DNA from: Burkholderiales bacterium | GTDB lineage: Bacteria > Pseudomonadota > Gammaproteobacteria > Burkholderiales > SG8-41 | NCBI GenBank assembly: GCA_019744975.1 | Contig: JAIETP010000013.1 | Span: 62,001-126,000, forward strand | DNA: 64,000 nucleotides | Reading direction: 5' to 3' | Shown here: one piece after another, positions 33,868 through 42,259 of the stretch | Numbering within the stretch: position 1 is the stretch's first letter | Layout of the letters: each line of letters begins with the position of its first letter | Notes under the pieces: generated by a model | Database searches by the model: none | Told to the model about the DNA's origin: nothing | The model's input: only the letters and a program-made list of their open reading frames with translations | Program-made: the position numbers and the translations under genes

Positions 33868-35322
33868 ATGAGCGAAGACATACTGATCAACATTACCCCG
33901 CAGGAAACCCGTGTCGCCGTGGTCGAACACGGCGTGACGCAGGAGCTGCATATCGAGCGCTCTTCGTCACGTGGCTTCGTCAGCAACATTTACATGGGAC
34001 GCGTCGTGCGCGTGCTGCCCGGCATGCAGTCGGCGTTTGTCGACATCGGCGGCGAACGCGCGGCGTTTCTGCATGTGGCCGACATCTGGGGCAATCGTGT
34101 CAATGGCGAGCCTGGATTGCCGATCGAGCGGCTGCTCAACGAGGGGCAGAGCCTGATGGTGCAGGTGATCAAGGATCCGATCGGCACCAAGGGTGCGCGG
34201 CTGTCGACCCAGATCAGCATTGCCGGCCGGCTGCTGGTCTACCTGCCGCAGGAATCGCATATCGGCATATCCCAGCGCATCGAGGATGAGGAGGAGCGGG
34301 TGCATCTGCGGGAAAAACTGCAGCACCTGCTGCCGCCTGACGAAAAAGGCGGCTTCATCATCCGCACCATGGCCGAGGCGGCCTCGGACCGTGAGCTCGC
34401 CTCCGACGTCGAATACCTGCGCAAGTTGTGGCATGACATCCGCGAGCAGGCGCGCACTGCGCCGCCGCTGGCGTTGCTGTATCAGGATCTGAACCTGGGG
34501 CTGCGCGTGTTGCGCGACTTCGCCCATGAAGATACCGGGCGGATTTACGTCGATTCCCGGGAAACCCACCAGGCCATGACCCAGTTCGCCGGGCAGTTCA
34601 CGCCCAACGTGCTGGCGCGGCTGACTCATTACCAGGGTGAGCGGCCGCTGTTCGACTTGCACAACGTCGAGGACGACATCGAGCGCGCGCTGGCGCGCCG
34701 CGTCGATCTCAAGTCCGGCGGTTACCTGATCATCGACCAGACCGAGGCGCTGACCACGGTCGACGTCAATACCGGCGGTTTTGTCGGTGGCCGCACTTTT
34801 GACGACACCATTTTCAAGACCAATCTCGAGGCGGCGCAGATCATCGCCCGCCAGCTGCGGCTGCGCAACCTCGGCGGCATCATCATCATCGATTTCATCG
34901 ACATGGAAACCGAGGAGCACCGCAACGCCGTGCTCAACGAATTCCGCAAGGCGCTGGCGCGCGACCGCACAAGGATGACCGTCAACGGGTTTACCCAGCT
35001 CGGGCTGGTCGAGATGACGCGCAAGCGCACCCGTGAAAGCCTGGCGCACGTCTTGTGCGAGCCGTGCCCCACCTGCACTGGACGCGGCGTGCTGAAAACC
35101 GCCCAGACCGTTTGTTATGAGGTGCTGCGCGAGCTGGTGCGCGAAGCCAGGCAGTTTGAGGCACGGGAATTCCGCATACTGGCCTCGCAGCAGGTCATCG
35201 ACATGTTTCTCGACGAGGAATCGCATAATCTCGCGATGTTGTCGGACTTCATCGGCAAACCGATTTCGCTGCAGGTGGAGACTGCCTACAATCAGGAGCA
35301 GTTTGATATTGTGCTGATGTAA
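33868..35322 (+). CDS. rng: Ribonuclease G
   Basis: Endoribonuclease of the RNase E/G family that matures the 5' end of 16S rRNA and degrades selected mRNAs. The 484-residue protein has the short RNase G form with an N-terminal S1 domain (SNIYMGRVVRVLPGMQSAFV), the catalytic region with GGYLIIDQTEALTTVDVNTG and IIIIDFIDM (Mg-binding aspartates), and the zinc-link CPTC motif. It lacks the long C-terminal scaffold of RNase E. Adjacent to maf with nine bases between. Confidence 0.96.
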   Translation: MSEDILINITPQETRVAVVEHGVTQELHIERSSSRGFVSNIYMGRVVRVLPGMQSAFVDIGGERAAFLHVADIWGNRVNGEPGLPIERLLNEGQSLMVQVIKDPIGTKGARLSTQISIAGRLLVYLPQESHIGISQRIEDEEERVHLREKLQHLLPPDEKGGFIIRTMAEAASDRELASDVEYLRKLWHDIREQARTAPPLALLYQDLNLGLRVLRDFAHEDTGRIYVDSRETHQAMTQFAGQFTPNVLARLTHYQGERPLFDLHNVEDDIERALARRVDLKSGGYLIIDQTEALTTVDVNTGGFVGGRTFDDTIFKTNLEAAQIIARQLRLRNLGGIIIIDFIDMETEEHRNAVLNEFRKALARDRTRMTVNGFTQLGLVEMTRKRTRESLAHVLCEPCPTCTGRGVLKTAQTVCYEVLRELVREARQFEAREFRILASQQVIDMFLDEESHNLAMLSDFIGKPISLQVETAYNQEQFDIVLM

Positions 35323-35360
35323 GGGGAGCCGCTTCCGGCAACCCGTTCCGAGGCCGCGCC

Positions 35361-36836
35361 ATGACGACAGCCGCAGCATCGCAATCCCGTGTCATTGCGC
35401 CTCACCGCCGCGCCAGTCCCGAACTGCGTCATCTCGCCGAGCAGGTATTTACGCGCGCGGCCGGCGCGCCCCTGGTTGCCGGCAACACAGTGCGCATCCT
35501 GCGCGATGCCGGCGAAAACTATCCGGCGTGGCTGGCCGCGATTGCCGGCGCACGGCGGTCGGTGCTGTTCGAGAATTACATCATCGCCGACGATGCCGCG
35601 GGCCGTGAGTTTGCCGCGGCGCTGACCGAACGCGCGCTGGCGGGAGTCGCGGTGCGGGTGATTTACGACTGGATGGGGGCGCTGGGCGTCGGCACTCGCA
35701 GCCTGCTGCAGCCGCTGATCGATGCCGGCGGTATCGTGCGCTGTTTCAACACGCCACAACTGGACAGCCCCTTTGGCTGGCTGACACGCGACCATCGCAA
35801 GATGCTCAGCGTCGACGGCGCGCTCGGGTATGTCAGCGGCCTGTGTGTCAGCAGCAAATGGCAGGGAAATCCGGCGCGCGGTATTGAGCCCTGGCGTGAC
35901 ACCGGCATTGAGATTTCCGGTCCTGCCGTCGCCGATATTGAGCGGGCCTTTGCCCAGACCTGGGCCGCCTCGGCCAGTGATGACATCGACGTGCTGGATG
36001 TGGATGTTGCGGAGGATGTGCCGCCCGCCGGCGATGTGCTGCTGCGGGTGCTGGCCAGCCAGCCCACCATCGCCGGCATGTACCGCCTGGACCAGATGAT
36101 TGCGGCGATGGCGCGCGACACCCTGTGGCTGACGGATGCTTATTTTGTCGGTGTCGCCCCTTATGTCCAGGCGCTGCGGGCGGCGGCCATGGATGGCGTC
36201 GATGTGCGGCTGCTGGTGCCGGGCACCAGTGATTTGCCCCTGCTGTCGCAACTGTCGCGCTCGGGCTACCGGCCGCTGCTGGAGGCGGGCATTCGTGTAT
36301 TTGAATGGAACGGCGCGATGCTGCACGCCAAAACCGCGGTGGCCGACTGCCGCTGGGCCCGCGTCGGCTCCACCAACCTCAATATCGCCAGCTGGATCAG
36401 CAATTACGAGCTTGACGTGGCGATAGAGGATGAAGGGTTTGCGCGGTGCATGCAGGACATGTACGAGGAAGATCTGGAGAACGCCACCGAGATCGTGCTC
36501 GGCAACAAACGCCGTATCCGTCCGTCAGTCATGCCACGGCGGCCTGCCGCCGGTTCAAGCGGGCGTGTATCGCGCGCTGCGGCCGGCGCGCTGCGTATCG
36601 GCAATACCGTGGGCGCGGCTTTCAGCGGCCGGCGTACACTGGGGCCCGCCGAACCGGGATTGATGTACAGCATCGCACTGGGGTTTTTGCTGTTTACGGC
36701 GATTGCGCTGGCGGTGCCGCTGGTGATTACCGTGCCGCTGGCCGTGCTGGCATTGTGGATTGCGCTGACGCTGCTGGTGCGGGCATGGCGCCTGCGCAAA
36801 CGCAGTGCCGGGGCCCGGCCCAGCGGAAATTATTGA
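35361..36836 (+). CDS. Cardiolipin-synthase-like phospholipase D family protein
   Basis: A 491-residue protein with two HKD motifs: TRDHRKMLSVDGALGYVSG (near residue 145) and MLHAKTAVADCRWARVGSTN (near residue 323). These catalyse phosphatidyl transfer. Unlike ClsA, there are no N-terminal membrane helices; instead a hydrophobic pair lies at the very C-terminus (about residues 434-475), after a basic spacer. This resembles ClsB-type or other PLD-like synthases. Its stop codon TGA lies in a family B repeat. Confidence 0.85.
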   Translation: MTTAAASQSRVIAPHRRASPELRHLAEQVFTRAAGAPLVAGNTVRILRDAGENYPAWLAAIAGARRSVLFENYIIADDAAGREFAAALTERALAGVAVRVIYDWMGALGVGTRSLLQPLIDAGGIVRCFNTPQLDSPFGWLTRDHRKMLSVDGALGYVSGLCVSSKWQGNPARGIEPWRDTGIEISGPAVADIERAFAQTWAASASDDIDVLDVDVAEDVPPAGDVLLRVLASQPTIAGMYRLDQMIAAMARDTLWLTDAYFVGVAPYVQALRAAAMDGVDVRLLVPGTSDLPLLSQLSRSGYRPLLEAGIRVFEWNGAMLHAKTAVADCRWARVGSTNLNIASWISNYELDVAIEDEGFARCMQDMYEEDLENATEIVLGNKRRIRPSVMPRRPAAGSSGRVSRAAAGALRIGNTVGAAFSGRRTLGPAEPGLMYSIALGFLLFTAIALAVPLVITVPLAVLALWIALTLLVRAWRLRKRSAGARPSGNY

Positions 36837-36902
36837 AAATTCCGTAAATAATGACAAAAAATGCCTCTGACGAGGCTGTCATTTTTTTGGAAAATATCAA
36901 TG
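36830..36902 (-). repeat. Intergenic repeat family B, copy 2 (reverse orientation)
   Basis: Reads on the minus strand from CATTGATATTTTCCAAAAAA to GGAATTTTCAATAA, with GCCTCGTCAGAGGC-like core forming a hairpin and outer ATGACA/TGTCAT pairing. The cls-like gene stop codon (36834-36836) lies at one end. A T-run follows the hairpin on the plus strand, so it may also terminate transcription. Confidence 0.8.
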
Positions 36903-36914
36903 GACTGCAGCCTG

Positions 36915-37493
36915 TTATCGCAGCAGGCGCAGTGCTTCGCTTTCCAGCCAGGCCACCGGCAGCATCAGCAGCAGCTGGCAGACCACCAGCAGAAACAGCG
37001 GCGACAGGTCGACATTGCCCACCGGCGGAATGCGGCGGCGGAACAACCGCAGGAACGGCCGTGTCATGGCGTCGAGGAGCGGTGCCACAGGGCTGCCGGG
37101 ATTGATCCACGACAGCAGCGCCTGCAGCAGTGTTGCGCCGAGCACGATGTAAATCAGCAGTTTGAGTACCGCCACCGCGGCAAAGGCCGCGATGCCGAGG
37201 ATGGCAAGCCCGATCCCGGTGCCGAAGCGGTAACCGCGGATTTGCATGACGATCAACAACTCCAGGAATTGCATCAGCCAGGCCAGCAGCAGCGTCGGCA
37301 GGTCGAGTCCCCACAGGCCGGGGATGATGCGGCGCGCCGGGCGCACCATGAAGTCGGTCAGCGCATTGACAAAATCCGCCAGCGGATTGCGGTACGGCGC
37401 GCGCACCCATTGCAGGTAGAAACGCAGCAGCAGGGTGAATGTCAGCAGGCCGAATGTGACCTCTGCGATGAAAATCAGTGCGTCAGTCAGCAT
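36915..37493 (-). CDS. yggT: YggT-family membrane protein
   Basis: A 192-residue protein made of two similar halves, each with two membrane helices and a conserved loop (NPLADFVNALTDFMVRPARR and INPGSPVAPLLDAMTRPFLR). YggT proteins are linked to ion homeostasis and cell division in other species, but the mechanism is unclear. The start overlaps the proC end by 11 bases. yggS-proC-yggT beside pilT is a conserved proteobacterial cluster. Confidence 0.88.
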   Translation of the reverse strand: MLTDALIFIAEVTFGLLTFTLLLRFYLQWVRAPYRNPLADFVNALTDFMVRPARRIIPGLWGLDLPTLLLAWLMQFLELLIVMQIRGYRFGTGIGLAILGIAAFAAVAVLKLLIYIVLGATLLQALLSWINPGSPVAPLLDAMTRPFLRLFRRRIPPVGNVDLSPLFLLVVCQLLLMLPVAWLESEALRLLR

Positions 37494-38301
37494 CTTTGCC
37501 CAGGGCGTCGCCCATTTCAGCGGCACGTTCCGCGGCTGCGTGCACCGCGCGGATGAAGGCGGCCTTGACCGCGGCATCATCGAGGACGCCGATCGCGCGT
37601 TCCGTGGTGCCGCCTTTGGACGTTACCTGCGCGCGCAGGGTTGCCGGGTCGGCGGCGGCGGTGGTCGCGAGTTTGACTGCGCCGGCGAAGGTCGCCAGTG
37701 CGCTCTGCCGCGCGATCTCCGGTGACAGTCCGAGTTCGCGCCCGGCCTGTTCCAGCGCCTCGATGAAATAAAACACATAGGCGGGACCACTGCCCGATAC
37801 CGCGGTGACGGCATCGAGGTCATTTTCACGGTCGACCCAGAAAGTGCCGCCGACTGCAGCGAGGATATTTTCGGCATTTTTGCGCTGGGTGCTGCTGACG
37901 CCGGGCATCGCATAAAGTCCGGTGATGCCGGCGGCGACCAGTGCCGGCGTATTCGGCATCGCGCGAACGACCTGGACCGCCGGACCCAGCCAGCGCGCAA
38001 GGTCCGCGCCGCGGATGCCGGCGGCGATGCTGATCACCAGTTGCCCCTTGAGCGCCGGGGCGAGGGCGGCAGCGACTTGTTTCATCTGTTGCGGTTTGAC
38101 TGCAAGAACGATGCAGTCCGCCCCGGCCGCCGCCGTTTTGCCATCGGAGGAGGTGCGGATGCCGAATTGTTTTTCCAGTCGTGACAACGCATCCGGCAGC
38201 ACATCGACGGCATGGAGTGACGACGGCAACCGGCCTTTGGCAAGCAGACCGCCGATGATTGCGGCCGCCATGTTGCCGCCGCCGATGAAAAGAATGTTCA
38301 T
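37483..38301 (-). CDS. proC: Pyrroline-5-carboxylate reductase
   Basis: Last step of proline synthesis, NAD(P)H-dependent reduction. The 272-residue protein starts MNILFIGGGNMAAAIIGGLL (Rossmann motif) and has the C-terminal signature TVAVSGSGPAYVFYFIEALE (seen as VTAVSGSGPAY) plus LRAQVTSKGGTTERAI. Length fits the family. It overlaps yggT by 11 bases and follows yggS by about 63. Confidence 0.97.
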   Translation of the reverse strand: MNILFIGGGNMAAAIIGGLLAKGRLPSSLHAVDVLPDALSRLEKQFGIRTSSDGKTAAAGADCIVLAVKPQQMKQVAAALAPALKGQLVISIAAGIRGADLARWLGPAVQVVRAMPNTPALVAAGITGLYAMPGVSSTQRKNAENILAAVGGTFWVDRENDLDAVTAVSGSGPAYVFYFIEALEQAGRELGLSPEIARQSALATFAGAVKLATTAAADPATLRAQVTSKGGTTERAIGVLDDAAVKAAFIRAVHAAAERAAEMGDALGKDAD

Positions 38302-38364
38302 TGCGCTGTGTATAAAAAATGCGAATTTGAAAAACCGTGACTCATTATACGGTTCAGCTTCCGG

Positions 38365-39057
38365 CTACTTCACGATTTTTCGGACACCGAAGATCGCCGT
38401 GCCCACACGCACGATGGTGGCGCCTTCGGCGATGGCCGCCTCAAGGTCATCCGACATGCCCATGGACAGGGTGTCGATGCCGCTGTCATCGACCTGCAGG
38501 TCTTCCTTCAGCCGGCGCAGCAGCGCGAACCGGGCGCGTTGCACGGCGGTGTCCGGGGTTGGTTCGGGAATGGCCATCAGGCCGCGCAGCCGCAGCCGCG
38601 GCAGGTGCTGGATGGCCGCTGCCAGGCCGCGTTCCATGCCCGGCGCCACGCCGCTTTTGCTGGTTTCGCCGCTGACATTGACCTGGATCAGCACGTTGAG
38701 CGGCGGCAGATGCGCGGGGCGGGCGTCATTCAGCCGCTGCGCGATTTTTTCGCGTTCGATGCCGTGCACCCAGGCAAAGAGTTCGGCCACCGGGCGCGTC
38801 TTGTTGCTCTGGAGCGGGCCGATGAAATGCCATTCAATGGCCAGGTGAGCGAGTTCGCGCGATTTGTCGAGGGCTTCCTGCACAAAGTTCTCGCCAAAGG
38901 CGCGCTGGCCTGCCTGCCAGGCTTCGATCAGCTGTGCCGCGCCGCAGGTCTTGCTGACTGCGAGCAGTTGCACGCCGTCCGGCGCGCGTTTTGCCGCCTT
39001 TGCCGCCGCTGTGATGCGGTCGCGTACAGCTTGCAAGTTATCAGCGATTATGGCCAT
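38365..39057 (-). CDS. yggS: YggS/PLPBP-family PLP homeostasis protein
   Basis: A 230-residue fold-type III protein that binds pyridoxal phosphate and buffers its free level rather than catalysing a reaction. Visible are VQLLAVSKT (PLP lysine), FGENFVQEALDKSRE, WHFIGPLQSNK and the C-terminal SMGMSDDLEAAIAEGATIVR with VRVGTAIFG. ATG 39057 gives the typical start; the frame extends 16 codons upstream without similarity. Conserved placement beside proC and divergent from pilT. Confidence 0.94.
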   Translation of the reverse strand: MAIIADNLQAVRDRITAAAKAAKRAPDGVQLLAVSKTCGAAQLIEAWQAGQRAFGENFVQEALDKSRELAHLAIEWHFIGPLQSNKTRPVAELFAWVHGIEREKIAQRLNDARPAHLPPLNVLIQVNVSGETSKSGVAPGMERGLAAAIQHLPRLRLRGLMAIPEPTPDTAVQRARFALLRRLKEDLQVDDSGIDTLSMGMSDDLEAAIAEGATIVRVGTAIFGVRKIVK

Positions 39058-39095
39058 AATTTCAACGCTTTCCGTTGCAGGCTTCGCGGCGCAAT

Positions 39096-39125
39096 ATTCA
39101 TGCAACAGTCATTCATGCAACCGTC
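39096..39125. repeat. 15-bp direct repeat in the yggS-pilT intergenic region
   Basis: ATTCATGCAACAGTC at 39096 and ATTCATGCAACCGTC at 39111, head to tail, differing at one base, in the divergent promoter region. Could be a double regulator site or a chance duplication. Confidence 0.6.
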
Positions 39126-39183
39126 ATGAAATAGTGCCTGATAATCACGACAGCCTTATCCGTCATCCCTCAGGGAATTATAA

Positions 39184-40224
39184 ATGGACATCTCCGAACT
39201 GCTGGCCTTCGTAGTCAAGAATAAAGCCTCCGACCTGCATTTGTCCTCGGGGCTGCCGCCGATGATCCGGGTGCATGGCGACATCCGGCGCATCAACCTG
39301 CCGGCGCTGGAGCACAAGGATGTCCATGCGATGGTCTACGACATCATGAACGACGGCCAGCGCAAGTTTTACGAGGAAAACCTCGAGTGCGACTTTTCCT
39401 TCTCAATCCCCAATCTCGCGCGTTTTCGCGTCAATGCCTTCGTCCAGCAACGCGGCGCCGGCGCGGTGTTCCGGACCATTCCGTCCAAGGTGCTGAGCCT
39501 TGAAGACCTGAAGGCGCCCAAGGTGTTCGTCGAGATCGCCAACCAGCCGCGCGGCGTGGTGCTGGTCACTGGCCCGACGGGTTCGGGTAAATCGACCACG
39601 CTGGCCGCCATCGTCAACCACATCAATGAAAACGAACAGGGCCACATCCTGACGGTGGAAGACCCGATCGAATTCGTCCATGAGTCGAAGAAGTGCCTGA
39701 TCAACCAGCGCGAAGTCGGCCCGCACACGCTGTCGTTTGCCAATGCGCTGCGCTCCGCCCTGCGTGAAGACCCGGACATCATCCTGGTCGGCGAGATGCG
39801 CGACCTGGAAACCATCCGCCTCGCGCTGACCGCCGCCGAAACCGGCCACCTGGTATTCGGCACACTGCACACCAGTTCCGCCGCCAAAACCATCGACCGG
39901 ATCATCGACGTGTTCCCGGCCGAGGAAAAAGAAATGATGCGCTCCATGTTGTCGGAGTCGCTGCGCGCGGTGATTTCGCAGACACTGCTCAAAACCAAGG
40001 ACGGCAGCGGCCGTGCCGCTGCGCATGAAATCATGGTCGGCACACCGGCGATCCGCAACCTGATCCGTGAGAACAAGGTGGCGCAGATGTATTCCGCGAT
40101 CCAGACCGGCGCCCAGCTCGGCATGCAGACGCTGGACCAGAATCTGCAGGACCTGGTCAAGCGCAACATCGTGTCGGTCGATGAAGCGCGCGGCAAGGCG
40201 ATGAACAAGGATGCCTTCCGGTAA
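39184..40224 (+). CDS. pilT: Type IV pilus retraction ATPase
   Basis: Hexameric motor that depolymerises type IV pili for twitching and DNA uptake. The 346-residue protein has Walker A VTGPTGSGKSTT, the Asp box VEDPIEF, Walker B ILVGEMRDLETI, the His box TGHLVFGTLHT and the C-terminal AIRNLIRENK motif. The start MDISELLAFVVKNKASDLH is diagnostic. The paralogue pilU follows after 38 bases. No other pilus genes are in the window. Confidence 0.97.
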   Translation: MDISELLAFVVKNKASDLHLSSGLPPMIRVHGDIRRINLPALEHKDVHAMVYDIMNDGQRKFYEENLECDFSFSIPNLARFRVNAFVQQRGAGAVFRTIPSKVLSLEDLKAPKVFVEIANQPRGVVLVTGPTGSGKSTTLAAIVNHINENEQGHILTVEDPIEFVHESKKCLINQREVGPHTLSFANALRSALREDPDIILVGEMRDLETIRLALTAAETGHLVFGTLHTSSAAKTIDRIIDVFPAEEKEMMRSMLSESLRAVISQTLLKTKDGSGRAAAHEIMVGTPAIRNLIRENKVAQMYSAIQTGAQLGMQTLDQNLQDLVKRNIVSVDEARGKAMNKDAFR

Positions 40225-40262
40225 GATTCCGGGGCGGCGCTAATACTAAAGAAGGAGCCAGC

Positions 40263-41399
40263 ATGGAAAGAGAACAGGCAGTCAAATTCATGCATGATCT
40301 GCTGCGGGCGATGGTCGCGAAAAAGGCCTCCGACCTGTTCATTACCGTGGGTTTCCCGCCGGCGATCAAGCTCGACGGCAAGATGACCCCGGTGGCGCAG
40401 CAGACGCTGACGGCGCAGCACACGGCGGAACTCGCCCGCGGCATCATGAATGACAAACAGGCGGGTGAATTCGAGGCGACCAAGGAATGCAACTTCGCGG
40501 TCAGCCCCGGCGATATCGGCCGTTTCCGCGTCAACGCCTTCATGCAGCAGGGCCGGGTCGGCATGGTGTTGCGGACCATCAACACCTCGATCCCGAAATT
40601 CGACGACCTGAAGCTGCCGCCGGTGCTGAAGGATGTGGTGATGACCAAACGCGGCCTGGTGATCATGGTCGGCGGCACGGGTTCGGGCAAATCGACGTCG
40701 CTGGCGGCGATGATGGGTTACCGCAACGAAAACAGCTACGGCCACATCATCACCATCGAGGATCCGATCGAATATGTGCACGACCACAAAAACTGCGTGG
40801 TCACCCAGCGCGAGGTCGGTGTCGATACCGATTCCTGGCATGCCGCGCTGAAAAACACGCTGCGCCAGGCCCCGGACGTGATCCTGATCGGCGAGATCCG
40901 TGACCGCGAAACCATGGACCATGCCATCGCTTTTGCCGAAACCGGCCATCTGGCGATGGCGACCCTGCATGCCAACAGCGCCAACCAGGCGCTGGACCGG
41001 ATCATCAACTTTTTCCCGGAAGAACGTAAACACCAGCTGCTGATGGACCTGTCGCTGAACATCCGCGCGCTGATCTCGCAGCGCCTGATTCCGAAAAAGG
41101 ACGGCAAGGGCCGCGCCGCCGCGGTCGAGATCCTGCTCAACTCGCCGCTGATTTCCGACATGATCTTCAAGGGCGAGGTGCACGAGATCAAGGGCATCAT
41201 GGCCAAGTCGCGCGAGCTGGGCATGCAGACCTTCGACCAGCATTTGTTTGATCTCTACGAGTCGGGCGACATCAGCTACGAAGACGCGCTGCGCAACGCC
41301 GATTCGATGAACGAGTTGCGCCTGATGATCAAGTTGAACAGCAAGGATGCCAAGGACAAGGATGTGATGACGGGCATCGAGCACCTGAACCTTGTCTGA
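40263..41399 (+). CDS. pilU: PilT-dependent retraction ATPase
   Basis: Accessory retraction motor that works with PilT. The 378 residues are longer than PilT at the C-terminus, as expected for PilU. It has Walker A VGGTGSGKSTS, TIEDPIEYVHDHKNC, Walker B LIGEIRDRETM and TGHLAMATLHANSANQALDR. The ribosome-binding site AAGAAGGAG is near ideal. Terminator at 41421-41446. Confidence 0.96.
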   Translation: MEREQAVKFMHDLLRAMVAKKASDLFITVGFPPAIKLDGKMTPVAQQTLTAQHTAELARGIMNDKQAGEFEATKECNFAVSPGDIGRFRVNAFMQQGRVGMVLRTINTSIPKFDDLKLPPVLKDVVMTKRGLVIMVGGTGSGKSTSLAAMMGYRNENSYGHIITIEDPIEYVHDHKNCVVTQREVGVDTDSWHAALKNTLRQAPDVILIGEIRDRETMDHAIAFAETGHLAMATLHANSANQALDRIINFFPEERKHQLLMDLSLNIRALISQRLIPKKDGKGRAAAVEILLNSPLISDMIFKGEVHEIKGIMAKSRELGMQTFDQHLFDLYESGDISYEDALRNADSMNELRLMIKLNSKDAKDKDVMTGIEHLNLV

Positions 41400-41420
41400 T
41401 CCGCATTTTCAAGCGGAAAG

Positions 41421-41446
41421 ACGCCGGCCGCAGCGCCGGCGTTTTT
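41421..41446 (+). terminator. Terminator after pilU
   Basis: ACGCCGGC / GCCGGCGT arms, six-base loop and a T-run, ending only a few bases before the next gene's ATG, so the transporter gene probably needs its own promoter or read-through. Confidence 0.8.
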
Positions 41447-41450
41447 CTTG

Positions 41451-42212
41451 ATGGGCATTCCCTTCGAAATCCCCTTCGACCTGGCGACTTACATCGCCTG
41501 CGCCGCCATCGTCGGCGCGTCCTATGTGATTTTCGGCATCACCGCCTTTGGCGCGGCGATGTTCACGGTGCCGGCGCTGTCGTACTTTTTTCCGCTGAGT
41601 TTTGTGCTGCCGATGTGTGTACTGCTCGACGTGTCCGCGGCATTGGCGCTGGGTTCGCGTTTCTCCAGGGACGCCGACCGCGGGGAGCTGAAATGGATGG
41701 CGCCGTTTTCACTGGCCGGCGCGGTCGCCGGCGTCACCGCGCTGGTGACTTTGCCGCAACAGGCGACCATCGCCGCCTTTGGCATTTTTCTTTGCAGCTA
41801 TGGCTTGTATTCCTTGTATGCCGGTGCGCCGCAGATCGGCATCGCGCGTCATCCCTGGGCGGTGATTTCCGGTTTTTGCGGCGGCGCGGCCGGCACGCTG
41901 TTCGGCGTCGGCGCGCCACCCTATGCGATCTACCTGTCGCGCCGCCTGCCGGACAAGGCCGTGCTGCGCGCAACATTGTCGAACATGGTGCTGTTGTCGA
42001 CCTCGATACGCGCGCTGGTGTTCCTCGTCGGCGGCCTGATCCTGATGGACCGTGTCATCGGTGCGCTGCTGCTGCTGCCCTTCGCGCTGGGCGGCATCTG
42101 GGCCGGGCACCACATTCAGTTGAGCGCCTCGCGGGAGACGCTGCTGAAGGTGATCGGTGTGCTGCTGCTGCTGATCGGCGGGTCTCTGATTTTACGGGTG
42201 GTCAGATCATAA
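41451..42212 (+). CDS. TauE/SafE-family sulfite/sulfonate exporter
   Basis: A 253-residue protein with seven to eight membrane helices and the paired internal repeats of the TauE/SafE family, including GFCGGAAGTLFGVGAPPYAI in the second half. These carriers move sulfite, sulfoacetate or other organosulfur anions; substrate unknown. ATG 41451 directly follows the terminator T-run. The stop codon TAA is the first triplet of a family A repeat. The hydroxy-acid oxidase gene follows, possibly co-expressed. Confidence 0.85.
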   Translation: MGIPFEIPFDLATYIACAAIVGASYVIFGITAFGAAMFTVPALSYFFPLSFVLPMCVLLDVSAALALGSRFSRDADRGELKWMAPFSLAGAVAGVTALVTLPQQATIAAFGIFLCSYGLYSLYAGAPQIGIARHPWAVISGFCGGAAGTLFGVGAPPYAIYLSRRLPDKAVLRATLSNMVLLSTSIRALVFLVGGLILMDRVIGALLLLPFALGGIWAGHHIQLSASRETLLKVIGVLLLLIGGSLILRVVRS

Positions 42213-42237
42213 CTATTTGATTTTATTGATATTTTTG
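42210..42237 (+). repeat. AT-rich dispersed repeat, family A copy 4
   Basis: TAACTATTTGATTTTATTGA then TATTTTT. It begins at the TauE stop codon and ends 22 bases before the next start. Confidence 0.75.
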
Positions 42238-42259
42238 TAAATCCATTCAGGGTGGGCAT

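Noticed and set aside
39369-41384. A 671-codon open frame on the minus strand opposite pilT-pilU
   Set aside because: Both pilT and pilU are unmistakable on the plus strand; the antisense frame shows no motif and repeats the same pattern twice because the two genes are paralogues.
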